Shown here: positions 21,001 to 29,244 of the stretch, piece after piece
How the letters are laid out: each line of letters begins with the position of its first letter
Position numbering within the stretch: position 1 is the first letter of the stretch
Origin: Paguma larvata
Lineage: Eukaryota > Chordata > Mammalia > Carnivora > Viverridae
Direction: 5' to 3'
DNA length: 64,000 nucleotides
Assembly (NCBI GenBank): GCA_030068075.1
Contig: CM057843.1
Location: forward strand, 10,248,001 to 10,312,000
Made by a program: the position numbers and the translations under genes
Notes under the pieces: model-generated
The model's database searches: none
The model's input: only the letters and a program-made list of their open reading frames with translations
Told to the model about the DNA's origin: nothing

Positions 21001-21818
21001 GCCCCCAGCGACCCGCAGGCCGTTTCGCAGACACCCAATCAGCCCGGCTCTCACCCAAACCCCTGAAGCGCGACCCAGCCCAGCTCTGGGAGGCGGGGTC
21101 AGGCGGGGCTGGCCAGGATCATAAGACACGCGATGTCATTTCATTCTGCAAAGGCCGCCTCCGCCCCAAGCGGCGCGTAGAACGGCCGGGAGCGCCCCCC
21201 GCACCCTCCCCACAGGGCCAGGGAAGCCGGGGAGCCGCTCCGCGTAGAGTAATTCCCACCCCCCACTCCGTTACACACACGCCCACTCGTGTGCACTATA
21301 CAGTCGCCCGTGTACACGTCCGTTCATCCGCTTTCCTCGAGGCTCACATCACAATCCCCCTTGCACACACGCACGCACACGCGGGTCTGCCACCCCCACG
21401 CAACATCATTCCGCACCCCACCCCCCACCGGCTCACACATCCTCAGCGCTACCGAGGATGGCCCACGCGAAAGGAGCCCCCACGAAAGGTGCACACCGGG
21501 TGGCAGGCAGCTGAGGTGGCGCCCACAGGAGCAGGGTCCTTCACTGAATGTTAATGAATTCATTAATTAATTTTATTGCCCCCAACACTCCTCCCCGGGC
21601 GGCGGCTCTTGTGCGGAACCTTGCGCTGCCCGGTTTCGCGGGCCCCTCGGGAGGGGGTCCTGCCCGCGGCTCCGCGTGGGCTCGGAGACCAGGGTCGCTC
21701 GTCTCCCCTTCCCCGGTGCCCCAGGGGCCCAACCCGGCCGCTCACCACGTGCTCTCTGTTGTTGCTGCGCTTGCCATTCCAGGAAGCGGGCCGCCTCCAG
21801 TAGCGTCTCTATGCTCAT
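8513..21818 (-). CDS. MNT: MNT, MAX network transcriptional repressor (complete, 6 exons)
   Basis: Exons, minus strand: 21818-21746, 16384-15805, 15202-15161, 15005-14894, 9601-9409 and 9270-8513, total 1758 bp, 585 residues. All junctions are GT/AG and all split codons rejoin. MNT pairs with MAX, binds CACGTG E-boxes and recruits SIN3 corepressors, opposing MYC in the nucleus. The SIN3-interacting helix is at residues 1-16 (MSIETLLEAARFLEWQ). A Pro-rich region follows to about 215, then the bHLH at about 222-272 (basic part HNKLEKNRRAHLKE), the leucine zipper to about 305, an acidic patch (EGEDNIDEDMEED, 334-346), and a Pro/His/Ala-rich C terminus ending STLKLA. Length is close to the roughly 580 residues of the human protein. 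Its 3' end converges on SGSM2. Confidence 0.98.
8707..8742 (-). repeat. Perfect 18 bp tandem duplication in MNT exon 6
   Basis: Two identical 18 bp units, 8707-8724 and 8725-8742, in frame. They make the protein read QPVAVSQPVAVSHIAH. As I recall it, the human protein has one unit. Confidence 0.97.
9409..9601 (-). CDS. MNT: MNT exon 5 (leucine zipper)
   Basis: Acceptor GTTCTCAG precedes 9601 and donor GTGAGC follows 9409. It encodes residues 270-333: SLKRKEKEYEHEMERLAREK and the zipper heptads through LAELKHELSQWMDVLEIDRV. Intron 5 (9271-9408) is only 138 bp. Confidence 0.97.
10677..10857 (+). mobile_element. CAN SINE in MNT intron 4
   Basis: Head CACGTGGGTGGCTCAGTCGG, A box, (TC)n and a tail of about 18 A. 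It is antisense to MNT. A mutation in the head creates an E-box core CACGTG. The middle is shortened relative to the full-length type. Confidence 0.9.
12002..12034. repeat. (CA)n microsatellite
   Basis: About 16 uninterrupted CA units in MNT intron 4. Likely polymorphic in length. Confidence 0.95.
12640..12893 (+). mobile_element. L2 LINE remnant
   Basis: The pattern is typical of an L2 3' portion: a segment around CAGGTCTCAGTTCAAATGCC, then CTCAGCAACAACCTCTCTCA, a TGGCACAGTGCTTTATTTAT segment, and a GAATAAACGAATGA end. It is heavily diverged. I identify it from memory of the family. Confidence 0.6.
13400..14990. promoter_or_regulatory. Internal CpG-rich island spanning MNT exon 4
   Basis: CpG-dense sequence with many GC boxes, a perfect 12 bp palindrome with a CRE (TGACGTCA, 14715-14722), an RFX/X-box-like palindrome (14057-14070) and an ISRE-like GAAACCGAAAC (14066-14076). 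It is separate from the exon 1 island 7 kb away. It may be an alternative or antisense promoter; the sequence alone does not show which. Confidence 0.5.
14715..14722. promoter_or_regulatory. Consensus CRE (TGACGTCA)
   Basis: A perfect CREB/ATF palindrome inside a longer 12 bp palindrome (14713-14724) in a CpG-rich context. Confidence 0.7.
14894..15005 (-). CDS. MNT: MNT exon 4 (bHLH core)
   Basis: Acceptor CCTCCCCAG-type (CTCTCCCCAG) precedes 15005 and donor GTACTG follows 14894. It encodes most of the bHLH: RAHLKECFETLKRNIPNVDD, the loop, and helix 2 to TALRYIQ (residues 232-269). Confidence 0.97.
15161..15202 (-). CDS. MNT: MNT exon 3 (microexon, basic region)
   Basis: A 42 bp exon with acceptor GGTTTCAG and donor GTGTGTGTGTG. 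It encodes IGTREVHNKLEKN, the basic DNA-contacting region; His, Glu and Arg of the bHLH E-box reading pattern are present across the exon 3/4 junction. The donor lies in a short GT repeat on the minus strand. Confidence 0.95.
15805..16384 (-). CDS. MNT: MNT exon 2 (proline-rich)
   Basis: Acceptor CTCTGCATAG precedes 16384 and donor GTGAGC follows 15805. It encodes residues 25-218: a charged helix (EEQERLRLEREREQEQKKA), then long Pro-rich tracts, and ends SSEQKKRPGG just before the basic region. Confidence 0.97.
16505..16640. mobile_element. Ancient mammalian-wide repeat fragment (MIR/L2 class)
   Basis: Contains the diverged core CAGGCACTGGGGCTAAGTGCTGGGGACACAGCAGTGAACAATT (quoted here in parts: GCACTGGGGCTAAGTGCTGG then GACACAGCAGTGAACAATTA). 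This pattern is typical of old interspersed repeats; the exact family is uncertain. Confidence 0.5.
16950..17072 (-). mobile_element. MIR SINE fragment
   Basis: The plus strand shows the reverse complement of the MIR core: TCATTTCACAGAGGAAACAA, GCTCAGAGAGGCAAAGTGAT and GGGTCACACAGCAAGTCACA. Confidence 0.75.
19730..19785 (+). mobile_element. MIR/L2-like tail fragment
   Basis: AGCACAGTGCCTGGTAGGCG followed by an ACACAATAGGTTCTC-type stretch resembles the 3' end of MIR/L2 elements. Short and diverged. Confidence 0.45.
20104..20123. repeat. (CCG)n trinucleotide run
   Basis: A run of six to seven CCG/GCC units in the MNT upstream intron CpG island. Such runs vary in length. Confidence 0.8.
20891..20960. 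repeat. Imperfect 41 bp-period direct repeat with CATTCCA motifs
   Basis: Two 29 bp units starting at 20,891 and 20,932 share TTGGAA and ACATTCCA. The CATTCCA copies are at 20,913-20,919 and 20,954-20,960, and a reverse-orientation GGAATG is at 20,894-20,899. CATTCC matches TEAD (MCAT) sites. Confidence 0.7.
21746..21818 (-). CDS. MNT: MNT exon 1 coding part (start codon, SIN3-interaction domain)
   Basis: The ATG is at 21818-21816. It encodes residues 1-24, MSIETLLEAARFLEWQAQQQ and on to QRAR, the amphipathic helix that binds SIN3 PAH2. Donor GTGAGC follows 21746. The start is set by the known conserved N terminus of the family. The CACGTG E-box at 21746-21751 overlaps the last bases of the exon. 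Confidence 0.97.
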
Positions 21819-22150
21819 CGCGCCGAGAGCTCCCGGGGGCGCGCCGGGGCCGAGACTGCGGCCCGCGAGCTGGGCACAGGTCAGGCTGGCGGGCAGGCAG
21901 GAGGGAGGGATCACCTCCGGGGGGCGACAGGGCTGGGCGGCGCAGCGCACTCCGCAGGGAAGAACGGGAGAGCCCGGAGACAAAAATTAATGTTTCCCAA
22001 AATATTTGCAAAATATAATTTGCAAATTTTAAAAATTTTGATGCAAAAAAACAAAAGGCGGCACTGCCTCTCTCCTTCCCCTCCCTCTCTTTTTCCCTTC
22101 TGATGCCTCCCGCCCCGCGGCCCCCGGGAGTCCCGCCGACAAGAAAAGGC
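21819..22150 (-). other. MNT: MNT 5' UTR and core promoter (approximate)
   Basis: Sequence upstream of the ATG. It is GC-rich near the ATG, then has an 80 bp AT-rich tract (21,980-22,058) holding the palindromic octamer-like ATTTGCAAAT at 22,018-22,027. The 5' end of the transcript cannot be fixed from sequence. Confidence 0.5.
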
Positions 22151-22684
22151 TTTGCAACAAGATGGCGAGGAGGCACCGACACACACAACAAGGGAAGGAG
22201 CCGCGCTGCCCCCGGCCGCCGCCCCCGCTACTACACCGGGGCCGCAGCCAAAGCCCGGACCGGAGCCCCCGCCCGCAGGGCCGCGGCGTCTCAGGAAGGG
22301 AGGGGCGGGGACCGGAGCGAGCTGGCCCCGCCCACTACAGACGGCGCGCGCACACGTGGCCTTGGTGGGGGTGGGAGAATCTCCAGCCTCGTTCGCGCTC
22401 TGCATTTCCGCTTTCTCGCCTCGCCCCGCCCCAATGGCAAGCCACAAGTTGAGCAAGGGCTGCGTGTTGCGGTCTTTCACAACGAAATTTGTCCTGCTGT
22501 GGGAAAGGAAGGGTGGAGAATTTAAGACTTAAGTTAGCTCAAATAAGGATATTCCAGGTCAGGGAAACCTTAGGATGATAGAGACTGGCCTGACCCCAGG
22601 GTCTCCGCTCCCTACCCACACGTGACCTAATTTCTGCAACCACCCGGCTGTCGCAATTCCCCGGGAATCCGCCCGTGGGCGGAG

Positions 22685-22920
22685 CCGACGGCAGGAGACT
22701 GCCAGAGAGCAGCCGGAGGGAGCGGAGTAGCGATCCGGTTCCGCGTTTTGTCTCCGTTCCTCCCCCCCGCAGTGCGTTCGCATCCTATTAGGCGACGTCA
22801 CCGGGCCGCGGGCCAATGGGCGGGCAGGACAACACGGCATGGAGCAGCTCCACATGGACACCCCGCGCCGCCAGCCTTCCGTTTAAAGGGCCAGTGTCTA
22901 ACACGGTCACATTCGTGGGT
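22685..22920. promoter_or_regulatory. CRE/CCAAT promoter-like segment upstream of MNT
   Basis: Contains GACGTCA (22,794-22,800), a CCAAT box in GGGCCAATGGGCGGG (about 22,809-22,823), and GC boxes within CpG-rich DNA, about 0.9 kb upstream of the MNT start codon. It could be a distal MNT promoter or the start of a divergent plus-strand transcript. Confidence 0.5.
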
Positions 22921-24483
22921 GCGGATGGGTCCACTGTAAGAACGGAGGGTGGGACGCCGAGAGGGAAATTCCGCAGTTGTACCCTGGCCTACCCTTTACT
23001 TTTCACCACCTTCCCTTTGAAACCAAGTCTCTCTCTTTTCTTCCCCTAAATTCTCGTCTTTGTCCATGCGTGTCTGATGTGAATGGAGATTCGAACTGTG
23101 CCACCCACAGGCCACCCTTTGAACTGGGGCCGGGGCGGGGGCAGTTAAGGCAAGGCATCCCATGCCCAGACTAAGGGGGCGTGGCCCAAATCGGGAACAA
23201 CAACGTGGAGGGCGGAAGCCTGGCCCTGCCAGCGGCTGGGCGACTGAGGCCGCGGGCGGGGCTCGGGGTCCGGACGCTCCGCCCGGCCTCGACCGAGCTC
23301 ACCCAGAGGGCGGGACCCCAGGCTGGCGCTTACTACCGGCGCTTCTACCGCTCCTGTTTGGAGGAAGCTCCGGGTTCAATGAGAAAGACCTTTGTCAGCT
23401 TACCCCAAACCTCTCATTTTGCAGATAAGGAAACTGAGACCCAGAGACGAGAAAGGACTTGTCTAAAGTCACTCAGTATTTCAGTTACTGTATGCACCAT
23501 AGGGAAGAGCATTTATCCCTGACCCCGTGGACGACTCTTTCGAAGGCAGTTCTGGGGCAGGGCACCCAATTCGAAAAACTTCATGGAGGAGTATCAAACT
23601 GCCCTCATGGGAAGTGGTCTGCCTACTTAATATATCGTAATCTTGTAATCGGGGCCTCCAAAATCTTCACCTGAAACCCTGCTGTTCTGCTGCTTTGGTG
23701 TGGGCCACACAAGCCCCACTGGTACAGTTGGTAGCGACACTAAGGCCGTCTGAAGGCACTTTTGCGGCACCCTGGACCATGTACAGCTCTGCTGCCCCAA
23801 TGCCTCAAAGCCAGCAGTGCTACCGCCCTTGGATCCTAGCCTCGGATTCCTTTGCTACCAGTTGTAACAGAGCAGGGCAATGCCAGATAGATTCAGGATC
23901 CTGCAGCCTGGGCTTCACCATTAAACAAGGCCACAAAGCAAACCTTTCTGAGGACAGCTGAGTGGTGGACCACCCTGTCAATCCATCTCATCCCATCCTG
24001 TCCCCACTGTGCCCTTAGAGGGCTACGTTCCTATTTTGAGGTCTAAAAAAGGCCCCAAATTTGTACAGAAGGCCGGTACAGGCATAATGCATACTAAGGA
24101 AAGAAAATCTGCACAGATCCTGGAAATCGAGAACCTACTGAACAGAAGGAAGGGAGGTGTTTACCAACAGCAATCTACAGAGGGCTCTAATCTTTTACAC
24201 AATGTCTGCAGCTGGGCATAGAGGCCATCACACACGTCAGATGTCACTAGCTTCACTTAGGATAGAGCTAGAAAGGAAGGTAGTGGGGAAGGGGTGGGGC
24301 CAACTCAGCCCAGTTCTCCCTCCGCCCAGCGATGAATGTCTGAATGCCCTTTCCTTGGGAGGGTGAGATGTGTGTGGGTCCTGACAGTGCTTCCTTGTAG
24401 ATGTCTGCCACCTGCTAATAGTGTGGTTGGGCCTGATCCACATGTACAGCCAAAGAAAATGGTAAGTTTAAAGGCAATACATA
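22920..24483. other. Intergenic, partly CpG-rich
   Basis: CpG-rich up to about 23,360, with a KLF/SP-like GGGGGCGTGGCC at about 23,175, then ordinary unique DNA. A MIR fragment is at about 23,410-23,480. I recognise no protein-coding exon here. Confidence 0.5.
23410..23480 (-). mobile_element. MIR SINE fragment
   Basis: TTTTGCAGATAAGGAAACTG followed by AGACCCAGAGACGAGAAAGG and AAAGTCACTCAG is the reverse complement of the MIR core region. Confidence 0.7.
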
Positions 24484-24705
24484 GGGACGCCTCGGTGGTT
24501 CAGTTGGTTAAGTGTCCAAAGGGCTCAGGTAGTGATCTGGAGGTTCACGAGTTAGAGCCCAAGGTTGAGCTCTGTGCTGACAGCTCGGAGCCTGGAGCCT
24601 GCTTCAGATTCTGTGTCTCCCTCTCTCTCTGCCCCTCCACTGCCCCTCGCTTGCACATGGTCTCTGTCTCTTTCAAATAAATATTTAAAAAAAAAAAAAA
24701 AAAAG
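24484..24705 (+). mobile_element. CAN SINE with target-site duplication
   Basis: Head GGGACGCCTCGGTGGTTCAG, then the feline-type body, and an (A)n tail. The target-site duplication AGGCAATACATA (24,472-24,483) matches AGGCAGTACATA (24,706-24,717) with one difference. Confidence 0.95.
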
Positions 24706-25639
24706 AGGCAGTACATAGCTGTATGTGTTGGGGTGGGGGTGCTAAACAGTATATATAATACACAGAATAGTGACCTTAAATAATGTTGACTAAATTCTTG
24801 CTTTGTCTGGGGTCAGCACTACTATTCTGTCCAGTGGCCCAAGATGCTCAGAGAGCTCCAGTCAGCTGTACCTTCTGCCTTCAAGTGCTCAGAGCACTCA
24901 TGTAGCCCTGAAGTCTCTTGTAGAGGCTGAAGTCCAAGTTTTGACTTTTCGTGTCAGGGACCAGCTCTGTTCCATTAAGGCGGCACCTTTTGGAAAGGAG
25001 CATACTGAGGGCGCCTTTTCCTTCAGGGGTGGGTAAGCGAGAGAGAAGTGGGGTGAACAGAGTCAAATGCCAGCCTCTCCCTTGCCCCCAATATCCCATC
25101 TGCCCCAGAGCTTAGTGGAGATGCTTGCTATTTAAAACAAACAGCCTTACTGGCTTCACATGATCATCTGTTTATTTGGGTCATGTGGGGACAGCAGCCA
25201 GGGGATGTTAGGCAAAAGCAAGGGTTTAGAAAGGAGGCTTTTTCTGACCCTGCTGTTGCCTACAGGAGCCTGAAAATGGCTAAACAGACTTTCTCATCAG
25301 CCAGGGTTTCCCCAGTTGGGGAATAGACAGTTGGGGAGAGAGAACCTACAAGCAGCATATAAAAGAAGAGCGGGGTGGATAGAAGAGCCATTGAACATTT
25401 TAGCCCCAGCTTCCTGTTCCAAAGGGATGGAACTGGGGTAAAAGTGGGCAACTGTATTCATTCAAAGGAAAGAGAAAAGAAGTTTTCTGATGTTTCAGCA
25501 GAAAGGTGAGCACTTAGTGGGAATGATCCAAAAGCCCAGCCATTTCTAAAAAGTTGTTCAAGTTTGTTTTTTTTTAATGGCTTTTAGGTGCTTAGTACCT
25601 TTGGAGCAGGACACTTGGGCCACCCAACACACTTTTAGC

Positions 25640-25705
25640 TTTTTTCTTTTTTAATTCATTTATTTATTTAGAGAGAGAGAGGGAGGGAGAGCAAGCTGGG
25701 GAGGG

Positions 25706-25748
<43 letters not shown>

Positions 25749-25874
25749 CCCAAGCAGGCTCCGCACTGCCAGCACAGAACCCGATGTGGGGTTTGAACTC
25801 ACGAACCATGAGATCATGACCTGAGCCAAAATCAAGAGTTGGATGCTTAACCAACTGAACCACCCAGGCACCCC
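25640..25874 (-). mobile_element. CAN SINE
   Basis: Minus-strand copy: poly-T tail, a pure (GA)n run at about 25,710-25,746, and a head complement ending CCACCCAGGCACCCC. Confidence 0.95.
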
Positions 25875-28185
25875 AATCATTGTGTACCTTTAGAGGACTT
25901 CTATTTTCAGTCTTCCTCCTCAAATCTTGTGCATCCCAATGCCCAGTTTAAATCCCTCCATTTTTTAATATGCTGAGCTAGAGACATACTCTTAATGAGG
26001 CTATCTTCCACCCCACCACCCCCACCCCAACAAACCGTTACATACATATGCAACCCCAAGAGCTATGAAAATCAGTTTCCTGACCCCTATGATACATACA
26101 TAATAATGGCAAAGATAAAGCCAAAGTACAGGTATTCACATTAGATCCTGGAGGATATCCTAACTGTTCAGGCCCAATTTCTCAAATGTTGCCAAGTGGC
26201 TTTAGGAAGCTTTTCACATATCATAATTAAAACACGACCAAAGGGAGAAAGTCAGGATGAAGAGGAAGACACTCAGGGACACAGCAGATGACATTCGCTT
26301 AACAAATATTTATTACATGCCTAACATGTGCGAGGCACGGGGCTGGGTATCCTTGTAGCCAAGGCCAGCTGACCTTTGGTAAGCCAGGGTGGGGTAAAAG
26401 GTCAGAGCCGATCTCAACTCCACAGTAATACCTGGAAAAGGTTAGCTTAGCTCCCTACCACCATGCTGGACATAGCACAAGAGATCATATGACCACACAC
26501 GGACTCATAAGAATGCTGATGTACTCATTTAGGCTAGGTTCCCAGATAATCATACTTTTCTTAGAAGGTATAAGAAGCAATTGAGTGGACTTTAATTTGG
26601 TCCACTTAAGTGGACTGAACTTGATTCCTGACTGGATCATGAGCCCAGTCTGAATGATGAGCAGATTCTGAATCGCTCTGATAGAGATGTATCCAATATG
26701 GCACTCATTCAGTCATCAGTGAAGCGGGCTCCTCAGAGCTCTAAGTTTCCACCAAAGTCCTCACCTACCTTCCTCCACTCCCACTGAGTAAATGACTTCC
26801 CCTGAACCTACAAAACAGGTAAAACCAAGTCATGTACTTCCCCCTCTTCCTTGCCTCACAGCTGAAGAGTTGAGATTATCTAGCCTAACCTCCCAAGAGG
26901 TGTCTTATCCAAGGTCACAAAGCTGCTTAGTGTCAGCCAGCATGAGAAGTGGCCTGGTTCTCCCTCAACTCCATGGGACAGCCAACCCCGGGGAAGTGGG
27001 TCCAGAGTCCTTGAAAACCTCACAGAAATGGATGACAGATAACTTCACCCCTTTTGGCTACAGACAGGAATAATCATTAACTTTGCTTAGTGGTGCCCCA
27101 TAAACGAGCTTAGCAGATGAGTGAGAAAGGCAAAGAAAGAGACTCAGACTTAGGATCCAGAGGCTCAGAGGACCTTAAAGGACACTGAAATGCATCAGGC
27201 CACTGAGGAATTAGGAGCTTCTAACTGAGCCTAGGTTGACAGCCATTCCTCGCTGGTACACAAACTTGTGTCCGGCCCGAAAAGGTGACTGGGGAAAAGG
27301 GGGCAGATTTCTATCCAGGCAACCGCCCTGGGTGTGGACACTGAGTAATAAGGAAAGAAATGCAGTTCGGGAGCACAAAGGGAGGAGCCACGCACTTTGA
27401 GCTTTTCTGAGAAACCAAGCTAGCTAAACGGTGCAGCTAGACCTGGGGGCTGTAGAGGCCATGGGAGAAGGAAGCTGATCAAACTGGAAAGGCATGGGGA
27501 AAGGATGAGAACTTCAGCTACTCCTTTAAAGAAGAAAAGTGACTTTATGAGAGAAAATGAATTCAGGTCAATGGGAGTGAGACTGGGCAAGGCTGTGATC
27601 AGAGCGAGGGGTAGTCTTGTAATGTGGGTCAAGAGCCAGCTGGGTCAAGGAGAAGCAGGGAGTGTCCATGACAGGGGAGGCCCCCCGGGATCGAGGGGCT
27701 GGGCTGTGATGCCCCACGGAAAGGACTGAGGTCTACTGTCCCAGCAATCCAAGCGCACACCGAAACGGCAGGCTGCAGAACTGAGTCTGTAAACCCAGCG
27801 GATGCCTTCCCAGAGCAGCATGTAAGGCGCAGAGCAGTGGCCGTCGCTGGCTGGGCCGCCTGGTTCCAGGGCTCCGTCCACACCCACAACTGCACTTCTT
27901 TCTAAAGCCCCAGGGCTCATTGGGAGAGTCTGTACTGGACAGTGGTGGGGACACTCCCAGGGCCACGTACCAGCCTGGGCCTCTCCTCCCACTTCCAGGC
28001 TGGGGGCTGACACCGTACCGGACCCCATCCCCACCCCCCAGCGGGCCTGAGTACCTTTCCCGTCACCTCGGTTGGCAGTGCTAGAGCGTACAGTCGTCTC
28101 TCTGAAGAGTTACTCTGAGAACTTGGAACCGTTCGTTAAACACAGTTAGGTTCTTAATCCTCACATCACACACCAATACAAATTC
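25875..28185. other. Intergenic, no gene seen
   Basis: Mostly unique sequence with an old MIR-class fragment around 26,850-26,945 and a weak one at 26,295-26,350. The GC-rich part at 27,600-28,060 has short open frames on both strands but no recognisable domain. Confidence 0.5.
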
Positions 28186-28630
28186 AAGTGTTACATGTAA
28201 AAAATAATGCCAAAAAGAGCCATAATAAAATACAAGCAAACATTTTTTTCTGCTCCATGGGTGGTGAAGAGACTTCTACCCTTAAAGGAAACAAAGAAAA
28301 TATAAAGGTGGAGAATGACAGATTTGATTACATAAACCCCCTACAAGCCCCTAACTGTAAAAAAAAAAAAAAAAAACTGAAATCACCACAAATAAAAACG
28401 TATATGACAAAACGGAGATAAATATTGGCAAATGTGTCCTTGCAGTTCAATAACAAAAATAACACTTGTATGGAAAAATGAACATAGAACAGAATTCAAC
28501 TTTTATAAAACACAACAGATAACATAGATAACATAAATATGTATAAATATATGAAAATGTCTGGTCTTGCTAATACCATAATAAAATTAAAACAATGAAA
28601 ATATTTTTGTCTATCAACTGATAAAGGATG

Positions 28631-28738
28631 CTTTTAAAGATTTTATTTTTAAGTAATCCCTATACCCAACGTGGGGCTCAAACCTACAACCCCAAGATCA
28701 ATAAAAGCTGTACACTCTATCAGCCAGCCAGGCACCCC
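28631..28738 (-). mobile_element. Short CAN SINE (older subtype)
   Basis: The plus strand reads AAAGATTTTATTTTTAAGTA, then ACGTGGGGCTCAAACCTACA, and ends AGCCAGCCAGGCACCCC. This is the short tRNA-like subtype without a (TC)n body. Confidence 0.85.
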
Positions 28739-28894
28739 AATAAAAGATTTTTAAAAAATCAGTCTTGTAGCGCTATCAAAAGAGTGTTAAAACTGGCACG
28801 TATGGAAATGTAAACTAGCACAACCTTTTTCGTGACCAAATTGGCAATATACACAAAGAGCCTTTAAAAAGGTCGTATCCTCTGCTTCAGTAGA

Positions 28895-29114
28895 TTTTTT
28901 ACAATGTTTATTTATTTTGAGACAGAGTGGGAGTGGGAGAGGGGCAGAGAGAAGAGAGACAGAATCCCAAGCAGGCTCTGTGCTGTCAGTGCAGAGCCCG
29001 ATGCAGGACTCGAACCTACAAACTGTGAGATCATGACCTGAGCCAAAATCAAGTCGGATGCCCAACCGAGTGAGCCACCCAGGTGAGCCACCCAGGTGCC
29101 CACCCAGGTGCCCC
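28895..29114 (-). mobile_element. CAN SINE with repeated head segment
   Basis: A feline-type copy whose tRNA-like head end carries a small tandem repeat: the unit GAGCCACCCAGGT occurs twice (29,071-29,096), followed by two CACCCAGGTGCCC repeats. Confidence 0.9.
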
Positions 29115-29164
29115 AGTAATTCTTATGGAAGTTTATCCTAAAGCAGTTAAGAAAACACATCAGG

Positions 29165-29244
29165 ATTTTTTTAAGTAAACTCTATACCTAATGTGGGGCC
29201 TGAATTCATGACCCTCAAGATCAAGAGTGCCAGCCAGGCGCTCC
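29165..29244 (-). mobile_element. Short CAN SINE fragment
   Basis: TTTTTTTAAGTAAACTCTAT, then TAATGTGGGGCCTGAATTCA, and a head complement ending GCCAGCCAGGCGCTCC. Old subtype. Confidence 0.75.

Larger units (their letters stand above)
16385..21745 (-). other. MNT: MNT intron 1
   Basis: A 5.4 kb intron. It holds old MIR/L2-class fragments at about 16,505-16,640, 16,950-17,072 and 19,730-19,785, GC-rich unique DNA, a (CCG)n run at about 20,104-20,123 and CpG-island sequence towards exon 1. No recent CAN SINE was found here, unlike in the flanking regions. Confidence 0.85.
20700..22900 (-). promoter_or_regulatory. MNT: MNT promoter CpG island
   Basis: Dense CpG and GC boxes surround MNT exon 1. 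It contains several CACGTG E-boxes (20838, 21746, 22353, 22619), TEAD-like repeats (20,891-20,960), a YY1-like AAGATGGCG (22,159-22,167) and an unusual AT-rich tract at 21,980-22,058. No TATA box was found at a convincing position. The transcription start is probably within 22,000-22,250. Confidence 0.8.

Noticed and set aside
20491..21129. 212-codon minus-strand frame with internally repeated WNVAC-like segments
   Set aside because: The protein repeat is only the translation of the 41 bp DNA repeat with CATTCCA motifs; frame has no domain and lies in MNT intron 1.
24545..24763. Possible tRNA gene signal in CAN SINEs (A and B boxes)
   Set aside because: Boxes belong to tRNA-derived SINEs; the cloverleaf is not intact and there is an A-rich tail, so none is called as a tRNA gene.
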